Source: a virus. Taken from it: DNA of 41,132 nt. The position numbers and the translations under genes were made by a program. The notes beneath the pieces were generated by a model. The model did not search any database and was not told where the DNA came from. It saw only the letters and a list, made by a program, of their open reading frames with translations. This document shows, in pieces, positions 21,527-27,525 of the stretch (positions are counted from its first letter, which is position 1; every line of letters begins with the position of its first letter). The DNA lies in the IMG/VR virus record IMGVR_UViG_3300025449_000020, positions 1 to 41,132 of that record; one strand, written 5' to 3'.

Positions 21527-22078
21527 ATGAGCCAGAACATTAAAACACCTGTAGGCATTCTTTCTTTTGCATCACTCTTTACGCCGCGCGCCGCGGTGCC
21601 AGGAGGCGATGAAAGATATTCGACAAGCTTATTGTTTGACGAAGCTGCTCAACAGACACAAGAATACAAAGATCTTGTCGCGGCGATCCAAGCCGAAGCA
21701 AAAGAGTTCTTTGGGGGTAAAGTTCCTGCGGGCATTCGCAATCCGATACGCGACGCCGCCGAAAAAGAATACGCAGGTTACGGTCCGGGCAAGACATATA
21801 TCTCGGCGTGGTCAAAATCACGTCCGGGTATTGTTGGACCAAACCCAACATGTGAAGAGATTGTTGAAGCAGACCGTGTGTTTGCTGGACAGCGCGCCCG
21901 CCTCTACGTGCGCCCGTTTGGTTACAACAACTCTGGCAATAAAGGGATCGGGTTATCCCTCCAGCATGTCCAGATTACAAAGTTTGACATGCCGCGTCTG
22001 GATGGTCGCAAGAGCGCCAAGGACGTCTTCGCTGACGGCTACAGCGAGCAGAAAGAGCTGGAATACAGCCCCTTCTAA
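21527..22078 (+). CDS. DUF2815 protein, probable single-stranded-DNA-binding role
   Basis: The 183-residue product starts at 21527 behind GAGAGGA. Features of the DUF2815 family are visible: an early GILSFASLFTPR segment, a YSTSLLFD strand, a PIRDAAEK segment and the late GQRARLYVRPFGY and GIGLSLQHVQIT strands. An acidic tail (EQKELEYSPF) resembles the exposed C-terminus of ssDNA-binding proteins that recruits partners. Family members occur beside DUF2800 nucleases and polymerases, so it likely coats ssDNA in replication or annealing. Confidence 0.8.
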   Translation: MSQNIKTPVGILSFASLFTPRAAVPGGDERYSTSLLFDEAAQQTQEYKDLVAAIQAEAKEFFGGKVPAGIRNPIRDAAEKEYAGYGPGKTYISAWSKSRPGIVGPNPTCEEIVEADRVFAGQRARLYVRPFGYNNSGNKGIGLSLQHVQITKFDMPRLDGRKSAKDVFADGYSEQKELEYSPF

Positions 22079-22155
22079 AATGCGCAATGATTGGTGGGGC
22101 AATATATTTTTTGCCTCACCTGTCTTGTTTTGTAGATGTCAGGAAGGACAGTAAC

Positions 22156-22515
22156 ATGACAGATCATCAAGCCAGACTACCTCTTGGCGATATTCTCGCA
22201 AGAGTTGACGCGAATGAAGAAGCCCGCGAACGCCTCATGCCGCGTAATGAGATCCCCAAGCCGCCATCAGTTGAAAAGCTTTTGACAGAACGCGGCCGCA
22301 CACATGGCGACTACACAGATCACGCTGAATATACGCAGGCGTTAAAGTTCGTGATGCAAGGCTCGCGTAATTGGGACCGCATGACAGCGTTTCAGCGCGA
22401 GACGTTGGAAATGGTCGCGCATAAGATTGGCCGCATTTGCGCAGGCGACCCAAATTTCAAAGATCATTGGGACGACATTGAAGGTTATGTCCGCCTCACG
22501 GTGGAGCGCCTCTAA
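22156..22515 (+). CDS. DUF6378-like phage protein, 119 aa
   Basis: I chose the ATG at 22156, which has GGAAGGA upstream; an earlier ATG at 22087 would add residues that do not look coding. The C-terminal 80 residues carry a pattern I associate with DUF6378: RGRTHGDYTDHAEYTQALK, then RETLEMVAHKIGRICAGDP and DHWDDIEGYVRL. It is all-helical and recalls MazG-like NTP hydrolases in spacing of acidic residues, but I do not see a full MazG motif. Function is unknown. Confidence 0.7.
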   Translation: MTDHQARLPLGDILARVDANEEARERLMPRNEIPKPPSVEKLLTERGRTHGDYTDHAEYTQALKFVMQGSRNWDRMTAFQRETLEMVAHKIGRICAGDPNFKDHWDDIEGYVRLTVERL

Positions 22516-22766
22516 TGCGTCTTCCCGATGTCGCCGCAAGGCTTGTGGAGTTGTCCGCTGAGATAGCGGAACTCTCTGCACACATTAAACGCCGCCGACC
22601 TATCAATGTCGCGCCTCCGTCTTCGCGCAGAGTTACGAAAGAACTTGCTGCGGAAATACGCACGTTTGCAAGAGAGCATCAGACTTGGACCCAGATGCGA
22701 ATTGCAAAAAAGTTTGGGGTAAACCCCGGACGCGTATCTGAGGCTGTTAGAGGAAAGCGGAACTAA
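22515..22766 (+). CDS. Small HTH DNA-binding protein, 83 aa
   Basis: The ATG overlaps the previous stop (TAATG). An N-terminal helical region (LVELSAEIAELSAHI) could mediate dimerisation. The C-terminal half is a helix-turn-helix resembling HTH_38 or HTH_7 domains: LAAEIRTFAREHQTWTQMRI, then KKFGVNPGRVSEAVRGK. It lies directly before the polymerase gene. A role as an activator of late transcription or a regulator of the early operon is possible, and a palindrome such as 9582-9597 would suit a dimer. Confidence 0.7.
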   Translation: MRLPDVAARLVELSAEIAELSAHIKRRRPINVAPPSSRRVTKELAAEIRTFAREHQTWTQMRIAKKFGVNPGRVSEAVRGKRN

Positions 22767-22767
22767 A

Positions 22768-24792
22768 ATGGCGTCCCGCGTTTCCATAGACATTGAGACT
22801 TGCTCTGAGGCTGATCTACGGAAAGTCGGGACGCATGTCTACGCGCAACATCCAACAACAAAGATATTGTGCGTTGGTTACGCAATAGATGACGCGCCAG
22901 CAAAAGTCTGGCGCGCCATTAACAATCCTATGCCAGAAGACCTTTACGAAGCCGTCCACGATCCAGAGACAGAGTTTTACGCGTGGAATGCTGGCGGCTT
23001 TGAAATGATCCTTTTACCAGAGCGCCTTATTGAGTGGCCAATAATTCCGCTTCATCGCTGGCATTGCACGATGATCCGCGCAGCCTATTGGGGCTTGCCT
23101 ATGAAGCTTGAGACAGCCGCGGACGCTCTTAAACTGCACTGGCGCAAAGACATGACGGGGCATCGTTTGATGCTGTCAATGTCCAAGCCGCGCGCCAATG
23201 GCACATATTGGCACGAAAGCACAGACAAGAAAGAAATCTGGCGCTACGAGGCGTTGTGCAATTACTGCATTCAAGACGTCGAGGTTGAGCGCGACATTGC
23301 AAAACATTTACCGACATTGCCCGCTGACGAAGAGAAGCTGTGGCGCATAGATTTTGAGATGATGCGACGGGGTATGCCTGTCGATAACGACGCGATCCGC
23401 GCGTTAAAGAAAGTTGCAGAAACGCAATTAGAAGAACTCGATAAAAAGATGCGTTTTGTATCTTTTGGTAGAGTTTCGTCGGTCGGCAATGTCGGCGCGC
23501 TGACCCGTTGGTGTCATGCACGTATGAACCAGTTGGGCATACATCAGCAGAAAGCGGAAGAATTACTCCCGGCCGTAGATAAGGAAAGTATTGATGCTTT
23601 CCTATCCGAACTCGAACCAGAAGATACGCACTTTATCCATCGTTCGTCAAAACTATCTATTCCGACAGACATTGCGGACATGTTGCGTATCCGCAAAGAA
23701 GCCGCGAAAAGTTCCGTTGCCAAACTACAAGCAATGGCAAATTGCGCGACATCTGACGCCAATATTCACGGTCTAACGATGTTTTATGGCGCGTCGCGCA
23801 CAGGACGTTGGGCGGGCAGATTAGTCCAAGTCCAGAACCTGCCGCGGGGCATCAAAGGCGTCGATCCTAATACTGAAATAGATAACATTATTCGCAACCC
23901 ATACGCCTACACGCCGCCTGCGCGCGTGTCGCAGCTTGAGGTTGTCTCCGCGTGTTTGCGTGGCTGTTTTAAACCGCACAAGGGGAAATTCTATGTTGGC
24001 GATTTTAGTCAGATCGAAGCGCGGGTTGTTGCGTGGCTCGCGGGGCAACAAGATATTCTTGACGTGTTCGAGAGCGGTCAAGACGTCTACACTTTCACGG
24101 CGAACAAACTTGGATCAAAGGATCGTCAGTTTGGCAAGGTTCTGGTGTTGGCTTGCGGCTTTGGAATGGGACCAGCAAAATTCAAAGACACTGCGACGAC
24201 ATACGGACTTAATCTCACCGAAGAAGAAGCCAAGTCAGCCGTAAAAATGTGGCGCGAGGCCAATTCCAGCATTGTTAAATTTTGGCGCGATCTTGAGAAA
24301 GCCGCGCGGCTGATACTAGACGGCGCGGCAAGCACTCGCGTTGTGACAGTTGGCAAAGTCGCGCTGGCGATGGGCGCAGGTAAACTTTCTGGATGCCTAT
24401 TGATCCGTCTTCCTTCTGGTAGACAGCTTGTCTACCGCGAGGCCAGATTGATCGACCGGCAGGATGGGTATCCAGCAAACATTGCTTACGCTGGACAGAA
24501 CCAGCTAACGCGCAAATGGGAAGTCACGTATTCCTATGGCGGCAAGCTGTGCGAGAACATTGTTCAAGCCTGCGCATCTGATTTGTTGCGTCATGCGTTG
24601 ACGCTGATCCCAGCGTCGCTGTCGCCGCTTGTGACGATACACGATGAAATTGTTTGCTCCGAAGGCATCCCCACCTACGTCGAGAGCAAGAATATCGCCA
24701 ATCTGGAACTTGCGATGACGACGCCGCCAACATGGGCTGACGGTTTGCCTATCGCTGCTGACGTGAAATCTATGGAAAGGTATGGGAAATGA
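22768..24792 (+). CDS. DNA polymerase I (family A) with 3'-5' exonuclease
   Basis: The 674-residue replicative polymerase has an N-terminal proofreading domain (SIDIETC with D8 and E10; AWNAGGFE; YCIQDVEVE) and a family A core. Motif A is GDFSQIEARVVAWL (D412), motif B includes KVLVLACGFGMG, and motif C is TIHDEIV (H625, D626). All metal ligands are present. There is no 5'-3' exonuclease domain, as expected for phage enzymes. AGAGGA lies upstream of the ATG. The stop overlaps a 30-codon frame by 4 nt. Confidence 0.93.
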   Translation: MASRVSIDIETCSEADLRKVGTHVYAQHPTTKILCVGYAIDDAPAKVWRAINNPMPEDLYEAVHDPETEFYAWNAGGFEMILLPERLIEWPIIPLHRWHCTMIRAAYWGLPMKLETAADALKLHWRKDMTGHRLMLSMSKPRANGTYWHESTDKKEIWRYEALCNYCIQDVEVERDIAKHLPTLPADEEKLWRIDFEMMRRGMPVDNDAIRALKKVAETQLEELDKKMRFVSFGRVSSVGNVGALTRWCHARMNQLGIHQQKAEELLPAVDKESIDAFLSELEPEDTHFIHRSSKLSIPTDIADMLRIRKEAAKSSVAKLQAMANCATSDANIHGLTMFYGASRTGRWAGRLVQVQNLPRGIKGVDPNTEIDNIIRNPYAYTPPARVSQLEVVSACLRGCFKPHKGKFYVGDFSQIEARVVAWLAGQQDILDVFESGQDVYTFTANKLGSKDRQFGKVLVLACGFGMGPAKFKDTATTYGLNLTEEEAKSAVKMWREANSSIVKFWRDLEKAARLILDGAASTRVVTVGKVALAMGAGKLSGCLLIRLPSGRQLVYREARLIDRQDGYPANIAYAGQNQLTRKWEVTYSYGGKLCENIVQACASDLLRHALTLIPASLSPLVTIHDEIVCSEGIPTYVESKNIANLELAMTTPPTWADGLPIAADVKSMERYGK

Positions 24793-24881
24793 CAGATCCA
24801 ATTACGGAACTTGCGGAGGAAATCAAAAAGCTCCGCAAAAAGATTAAAAAACTTAAACGCGCCATACGAGTTAAGAAATAA
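24789..24881 (+). CDS. 30-aa charged coiled-coil peptide
   Basis: The ATG overlaps the polymerase stop (ATGA). The product is a short, strongly basic helix with heptad-like Leu/Ile spacing (ELAEEIKKLRKKIKKLKRAI). The stop at 24879-24881 abuts the stop of the convergent lysis gene with no spacing. The tight coupling favours a real gene; it could also be a chance frame in Lys-rich DNA. Function unknown. Confidence 0.4.
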   Translation: MTDPITELAEEIKKLRKKIKKLKRAIRVKK

Positions 24882-25178
24882 TTAAATTCTTGTTCGCTTG
24901 TCTAGCGCCTGTCTAAGCATCTTAACCTCTTGTCTAAGCATTTCGACCTCTCTTGTGAGATCTTCGATCCGGCGTTCGTATCCGTCTATGAGAGCTTGGA
25001 AGTTACGCGTGATGCTGTCTATTTTTGCGACTTCCGCGTCAACTTCTAGCTTCTCAGCTTCCGCGTTGATCTTTTTGCGACCCGCAAAATAACCAACAGT
25101 GCCGACTGTGATTGAGCCAAGTATTGGGGCGAGATAGTCTTTCACCGCGTCTAAAAAGCGTTGTTCTTCGTCTGTCAT
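24882..25178 (-). CDS. Membrane-anchored coiled-coil protein of the lysis cassette, 98 aa
   Basis: From the ATG at 25178 (overlapping the previous stop as ATGA) the protein has a short acidic start (MTDEEQRFLDAVKDYL), one membrane helix (about residues 17-33, ILGSITVGTVGYFAG) and a long coiled coil to the end (about 36-95). This topology fits an inner-membrane spanin-like or holin-accessory protein, or an antiholin. It is the last gene of the lysis cassette. Confidence 0.65.
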   Translation of the reverse strand: MTDEEQRFLDAVKDYLAPILGSITVGTVGYFAGRKKINAEAEKLEVDAEVAKIDSITRNFQALIDGYERRIEDLTREVEMLRQEVKMLRQALDKRTRI

Positions 25179-25408
25179 TTCGCGCCCCAATCACAGGCGG
25201 CTTTGCCGACAGCATTGTGCGCCTTGACTTGTTGAATGGTCGGGCGCGTATCTTTGCCCGACCAATAAATGGGTTTTGCTCCGTCGCAAAAGGTCAAATC
25301 ACTCGCCATCGGGACGCTTGAAACCGTCGTTGTCTGACACGCTGTTAGGGTTGACGATAAAAGCGCGCTCAACAGCAAGACGAACTTGGACAGACTTATG
25401 TGCGGCAT
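25175..25408 (-). CDS. Outer-membrane spanin-like lipoprotein (Rz1-like)
   Basis: The product (77 residues from the ATG at 25408; a TTG one codon earlier is possible) has a lipoprotein signal peptide: a hydrophobic stretch ending LTAC with the Cys to be lipidated. The mature part has a Cys-bearing FCDGAKPIYWS segment and a second Cys near the end (AACDW), a pattern I recognise from prophage lysis lipoproteins. Its 5' end overlaps the upstream frame at 25299-25544 by 110 nt, as Rz/Rz1 pairs often do. It would join inner and outer membranes at lysis. Confidence 0.7.
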   Translation of the reverse strand: MPHISLSKFVLLLSALLSSTLTACQTTTVSSVPMASDLTFCDGAKPIYWSGKDTRPTIQQVKAHNAVGKAACDWGAK

Positions 25409-25544
25409 CAACTTGACCCTTTAAACTTGCCAACTGCTGTTCCGTTTTCCCCAGATCGACTAACCGCTGGGAGTTAAGCCAATCAAAAAGCTTTCCCGTG
25501 GCATTAAAAAACGCAGTGATTAGACTGAGTATGACGGGGATCAT
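25299..25544 (-). CDS. Inner-membrane spanin-like protein (Rz-like)
   Basis: I place the start at the ATG at 25544, which overlaps the holin-candidate stop as ATGA. The 81-residue product has an N-terminal membrane segment (IPVILSLITAFFNATG) and a coiled-coil-like region (LGKTEQQLASLKGQVDAA). It ends in a polar, Asn/Asp-rich tail that overlaps the start of the lipoprotein gene in another frame. The overlapping pair of a membrane coiled-coil protein and a lipoprotein is typical of two-component spanins. Confidence 0.6.
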   Translation of the reverse strand: MIPVILSLITAFFNATGKLFDWLNSQRLVDLGKTEQQLASLKGQVDAAHKSVQVRLAVERAFIVNPNSVSDNDGFKRPDGE

Positions 25545-25729
25545 TTTGCCGTCGTATCTGGAATGGCGATCTGAATAACGCCCGTTACAAGCACACCGAG
25601 GGTCGGAACAAGTGCGCCTATTTCTTGTGCATGTGGCAAGAAAGCCAAACCTGCAATTAACTTTCCAATGCCACCCCAAGTTGAACCTTCTTTAAGACGG
25701 GCAAGACCCCAAGATAGAATAGCGTTCAT
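25541..25729 (-). CDS. Putative holin, 62 aa
   Basis: The protein has two hydrophobic segments (about residues 20-31, IGKLIAGLAFLP, and 37-56, IGALVPTLGVLVTGVIQIAI) separated by a short polar turn. The N-terminal region is amphipathic. Size and topology fit a two-span holin that forms inner-membrane lesions and releases the endolysin. It sits between endolysin/lipoprotein and spanin genes. AGGAGAGAAAA lies before the ATG at 25729. There is no sequence signature that proves the role. Confidence 0.6.
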   Translation of the reverse strand: MNAILSWGLARLKEGSTWGGIGKLIAGLAFLPHAQEIGALVPTLGVLVTGVIQIAIPDTTAK

Positions 25730-25738
25730 TTTTCTCTC

Positions 25739-25885
25739 CTAGTTACAAGGATTGCTAGTGTTGTCGCGGGCGAGGCATTCGGCCTCTTGTAAAGAGACGC
25801 TACACCCCGCAAGCAGAGACATACCGACCAGCGCCAGCGATACGAAAACCGCTAAAGACAGGAAACGATATGTCTCGTATGTCAT
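25739..25885 (-). CDS. 48-aa lipoprotein in the lysis cassette
   Basis: The ATG at 25885 overlaps the endolysin stop (ATGA). The product has a positively charged short start, a hydrophobic segment (FLSLAVFVSLALVGMSLL) and a clear lipobox LLAGC, followed by only about 20 residues with two more Cys. It would be exported and lipidated. It could be a second outer-membrane spanin or a superinfection-exclusion lipoprotein. Having two lipoproteins in one cassette is uncommon. Confidence 0.6.
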   Translation of the reverse strand: MTYETYRFLSLAVFVSLALVGMSLLAGCSVSLQEAECLARDNTSNPCN

Positions 25886-26298
25886 GCTGTTGCTTTCTCA
25901 GGAGGACGTTTTCCAGCCTCAAGTTGCGCTAGCGTTAAACCGCCGTCCCACTGTAAATGAGCCATTTCAAAGGATAGGCCGTGAAGGCCGAACTTGGCTC
26001 CAATGTCGTGACATTTTTTGAAGAGTTCGATGTCCTTCCAATCGGGTTTTCCCCCAACTAGCGGGACAAAATCAAAAGCGAGACGATAATTGTGAAAGCT
26101 TTGCCCACCGCGCGCATAAGTCACGATACGACCGGGGCGTGTCCGACCTTGGGCGTAGATATTATTTTGCGCGGCGTTGTCGCGGTAAGTCGAGGTAATG
26201 AGAATATCAATACCTTCTTTCTTGCACTCTTCGATAAACTGTCTTGCCTTCTCAGCCACCACAGGATGCAAATCATTGAGATCACGCGAGTTTATCAT
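25882..26298 (-). CDS. Endolysin: M15 L,D-type peptidase (VanY/T5-lysin-like)
   Basis: The 138-residue enzyme has the zinc motif of M15 peptidases: SFHNYRLAFD gives H69 and D76, and FEMAHLQW gives E111 and H114. STYRD (36-40) is also typical. It cuts the peptide stems of peptidoglycan at lysis. There is no signal peptide, so release depends on a holin. GGGAG lies 5-9 nt before the ATG at 26298, and a palindrome (26309-26325) lies just upstream, suggesting its own regulated promoter. Confidence 0.88.
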   Translation of the reverse strand: MINSRDLNDLHPVVAEKARQFIEECKKEGIDILITSTYRDNAAQNNIYAQGRTRPGRIVTYARGGQSFHNYRLAFDFVPLVGGKPDWKDIELFKKCHDIGAKFGLHGLSFEMAHLQWDGGLTLAQLEAGKRPPEKATA

Positions 26299-26308
26299 AC
26301 TGTCTCCC

Positions 26309-26325
26309 TACATACCCGGTATGTA
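26309..26325. promoter_or_regulatory. Palindrome upstream of the endolysin gene
   Basis: TACATACC and GGTATGTA (8-bp arms) surround a single C. It lies 11 bp ahead of the endolysin ATG, so a bound dimer could block lysis transcription or its ribosome access. It is one of three dyads in this intergenic region. Confidence 0.55.
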
Positions 26326-26335
26326 AACACTGTTG

Positions 26336-26352
26336 GTGCAGCAATGCTGCAC
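26336..26352. promoter_or_regulatory. Palindrome with GTGCAGCA arms, copy 1
   Basis: GTGCAGCA and TGCTGCAC surround one A. The same 8-bp arms recur in the larger palindrome at 26575-26600, so both should bind the same protein. The two sites are about 240 bp apart and flank the 34-codon frame. Confidence 0.6.
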
Positions 26353-26402
26353 AACACTAACAAACAAGACAGTAAAATACTATTGTTTCTAGGAGAAAAA
26401 CG

Positions 26403-26507
26403 ATGAAATCTTCAATAAATGTTAGGGTCTATTACGAAGACATTGTAGGCCAACATTGCAAGACAGCAGACAGTAGATATTGTTTAGCAAAATCAATGTT
26501 ATTTTGA
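26403..26507 (+). CDS. 34-aa peptide between the palindromes
   Basis: A very good ribosome site (AGGAGAAAAACG) precedes an ATG at 26403. The 34-residue product (starts MKSSINVRVYYEDIVG, two Cys) has no recognised domain or membrane segment. Its DNA contains the first of two 14-bp direct repeats (26444-26457 and 26532-26545, TGTAGGCC then A/G then ACATT), each nearly palindromic. It could be a small accessory or regulator of integrase 2, or a leader peptide. Confidence 0.4.
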   Translation: MKSSINVRVYYEDIVGQHCKTADSRYCLAKSMLF

Positions 26508-26631
26508 ATACTGGTAAAAATAACTCCCCGATGTAGGCCGACATTCCCGGTGCCTAGATGCCGCAAAAAGGGCTTGTAGTGCAGCACTTGCTGCACTACA
26601 TATAATTTTGAATTATGTGGCGGGGGCAGAA
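26508..26631. promoter_or_regulatory. Leader of integrase 2 with direct repeat and 26-bp palindrome
   Basis: The stretch holds the second TGTAGGCCGACATT repeat (26532-26545) and the 26-bp palindrome at 26575-26600, followed by AT-rich TATAATT (26600-26606) that could serve as a -10 element. No other gene is supported. It likely carries the promoter, and perhaps the attachment site, of integrase 2. Confidence 0.45.
26575..26600. promoter_or_regulatory. 26-bp palindrome, perfect 12-bp arms (copy 2)
   Basis: TGTAGTGCAGCA (26575-26586) and TGCTGCACTACA (26589-26600) are perfect inverse complements around CT. It ends 32 nt before the integrase 2 ATG and shares its inner arms with 26336-26352. It is either an operator that overlaps the integrase promoter or a recombination site; it has no T run, so it is not a terminator. 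Confidence 0.7.
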
Positions 26632-27525
26632 ATGAAATTATCAGAATGGTTGACGCAGGTTGTTGATCGTCGTCTGGCTTTAGGCAGCATTTCCGAGGGT
26701 TCTGTCAGTCTTTACAAAGCCGCGCACAAACGCCTCCCCGCCAAGTTGCTCAAGATGGGCGTGGCAGAGATCAAACGCCGCGACATAGAGGAAGCCGTCG
26801 CAGATATGAACACACGCGGGTTAAGTCCCGCGACGATCAAACATGCTCTTACAATCTTAGCCAGTGCCTTCAATGAGGCGATTGATAATGAGTTGATCCA
26901 AGGCAATCCGGCTGTGCGGATCAAGACGCCAAAGAAGAAAACGCGCCTTAATCGTAACGTCGCCACTGATGGTCTAAAACGCCTCATGTCCATAGCCGAA
27001 AACCACCCTTACGGATGGTTGCTGCGCTTTGCTCTGGGGACGGGTTTACGCCGCGGCGAGTTGCTTGCTTTAACGTGGGGCGATCTGGATCTGAAAGCCG
27101 GAACCGTTAACGTGAATAAAAGCGTGATCGTCATCGACAACAAAGAATATATTTCTACGCCTAAGACCGCATCCAGCAATCGCATTGTTACCTTACCACC
27201 TGCGATTATTGCAGAGGCGACACGCCGCCGCGGCAACTATGATGATAACAATCATGTCTTCATAAGCAGTCAGAAATGCCGTCTTGCGCTATCCACGGCC
27301 AGCGACAGAATAAAGGAAATGTTGGTTGCAGCGGGTCTGCCCGATCAGACCTTACACTCGCTGCGGCACACTCACGCATCGCAGCTTGTATCCTTGGGCT
27401 TACCACTGCCTGCTATCGCGCAGCGTATGGGCCATGCCAATGTCGCAACAACGATGAGCGTCTACGCCCACCCCACGGCAGGCGAAGACGCAAAACTTGC
27501 TGCGGCTTTCGGGGCTGCTAATTAA
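26632..27525 (+). CDS. Second tyrosine recombinase (integrase 2)
   Basis: The 297-residue protein starts at an ATG behind GGGGG; a TTG at 26608 is an alternative. It has a SAM-like core-binding domain (residues 3-95) and a complete catalytic set: R140 (TGLRRGELLAL), K178 (TPKTASS), H242 and R245 (LHSLRHTHAS), H268 (MGHANVATT) and Y278 (SVYAH). It lacks the extended arm-binding domain of integrase 1 and differs in all flanking residues, so it is not a recent duplicate. It is oriented against the late genes and overlaps the end of the ejection-protein gene by 8 nt. Confidence 0.9.
   Translation: MKLSEWLTQVVDRRLALGSISEGSVSLYKAAHKRLPAKLLKMGVAEIKRRDIEEAVADMNTRGLSPATIKHALTILASAFNEAIDNELIQGNPAVRIKTPKKKTRLNRNVATDGLKRLMSIAENHPYGWLLRFALGTGLRRGELLALTWGDLDLKAGTVNVNKSVIVIDNKEYISTPKTASSNRIVTLPPAIIAEATRRRGNYDDNNHVFISSQKCRLALSTASDRIKEMLVAAGLPDQTLHSLRHTHASQLVSLGLPLPAIAQRMGHANVATTMSVYAHPTAGEDAKLAAAFGAAN

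Noticed and set aside
22080-22154. 24-codon frame starting ATGCGCAATGATTGG
   Set aside because: It has no clear ribosome site, lies in the leader of the next gene and gives a peptide with no feature; I leave it as non-coding.
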